From contig NZ_JABURJ010000140.1 of assembly GCF_014762745.1 (NCBI RefSeq), forward strand, positions 1 to 42,160: 42,160 nt of DNA, read 5' to 3'. A program made the position numbers and the translations under genes. The DNA is from Kangiella sp. (GTDB taxonomy: Bacteria > Pseudomonadota > Gammaproteobacteria > Enterobacterales > Kangiellaceae). Every line of letters begins with the position of its first letter. Position 1 is the stretch's first letter. A model generated the notes under the pieces. It was not told the DNA's origin and searched no databases. It saw only the letters and a list, made by a program, of their open reading frames with translations. Positions 42,109 to 42,160 of the stretch are shown in pieces.

Positions 42109-42139
42109 AAAAAAGCCCGACTATTTCTAGTCAGGCTTT
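42109..42139 (-). terminator. Minus-strand terminator following the partial tRNA
   Basis: Read on the minus strand, AAAGCCTGACTA and TAGTCGGGCTTT pair with one mismatch around a GAAA loop and are followed by T residues. It lies 8 bases beyond the CCA end of the putative tRNA, as expected for a tRNA terminator. Confidence 0.75.
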
Positions 42140-42147
42140 CTGAATAA

Positions 42148-42160
42148 TGGTGGCCCGGGG
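42148..42160 (-). tRNA. Partial tRNA, 3' end only (identity unresolved)
   Basis: The window ends TGGTGGCCCGGGG, the reverse complement of CCCCGGGCCACCA. This reads as a 3' acceptor strand CCGGGCC, a discriminator A and an encoded CCA tail. The anticodon is beyond the window, so the amino acid cannot be read. The directly following minus-strand terminator supports the call. Confidence 0.6.

Overview
The window looks like chromosomal DNA of a marine or halophilic gammaproteobacterium. The evidence is moderate to low GC, ordinary Shine-Dalgarno spacing, gammaproteobacterial-type UvrD, MurI, TRAP and T6SS proteins, and an array of secreted subtilases. A Kangiella-like organism would fit, but that is an impression from gene content and was not tested. 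No rRNA, IS element or CRISPR array is present.

Layout. (1) 46-2226 is uvrD. (2) 2544-9953 is a tandem array of four exported S8 (subtilisin-like) proteases in two paralogous pairs: 778/611 aa with a PA-type insertion, and 377/378 aa with a poly-glycine linker. Each has its own predicted sigma70 promoter, an RNA hairpin starting at or just after the predicted transcription start, a GGGGTAG-type ribosome-binding site and an intrinsic terminator. (3) 10198-16056 holds a 2OG-Fe(II) oxygenase, a TakP-like TRAP solute-binding lipoprotein, and a convergent operon dctQ-dctM-murI-RDD. (4) 16057-16530 is non-coding with three perfect DnaA boxes, followed by a beta-lactamase-fold serine hydrolase with two C-terminal barrel repeats. 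(5) 18412-23912 (minus strand) is a tightly coupled three-gene unit without a named function: a 952-aa protein, a 505-aa protein with a pre-toxin-like hydrophobic segment, and a 377-aa protein with a PD-(D/E)XK nuclease signature. This is the best candidate for an undescribed system. (6) 24131-24961 holds two small genes, one of unknown family and one DUF3224-like.

(7) 25146-38768 is a partial type VI secretion cluster, tssC-tssE-tssF-tssG-clpV-hcp-vgrG, followed by an effector module: DUF4123 adaptor, PAAR tip, a small protein, a lipoprotein sharing a domain with it, and a DUF2235 (Tle1-type) phospholipase. tssA, tssB and tssJKLM are not in the window. (8) 38815-41003 (minus) is a slipin/NfeD membrane-protease pair. 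(9) 41178-42065 is a higBA toxin-antitoxin operon with a near-consensus promoter and two 17-bp operator repeats. The last bases look like the 3' end of a minus-strand tRNA preceded by its terminator.

How the parts connect. The protease array probably supplies extracellular peptide breakdown, and the TRAP system probably imports organic acids. The T6SS sheath, ClpV, Hcp, VgrG and PAAR parts would deliver the Tle1-type lipase, with the neighbouring lipoprotein as the likely immunity factor. The three-gene nuclease unit lies 1.2 kb from the T6SS cluster, but nothing in the sequence links the two mechanistically.
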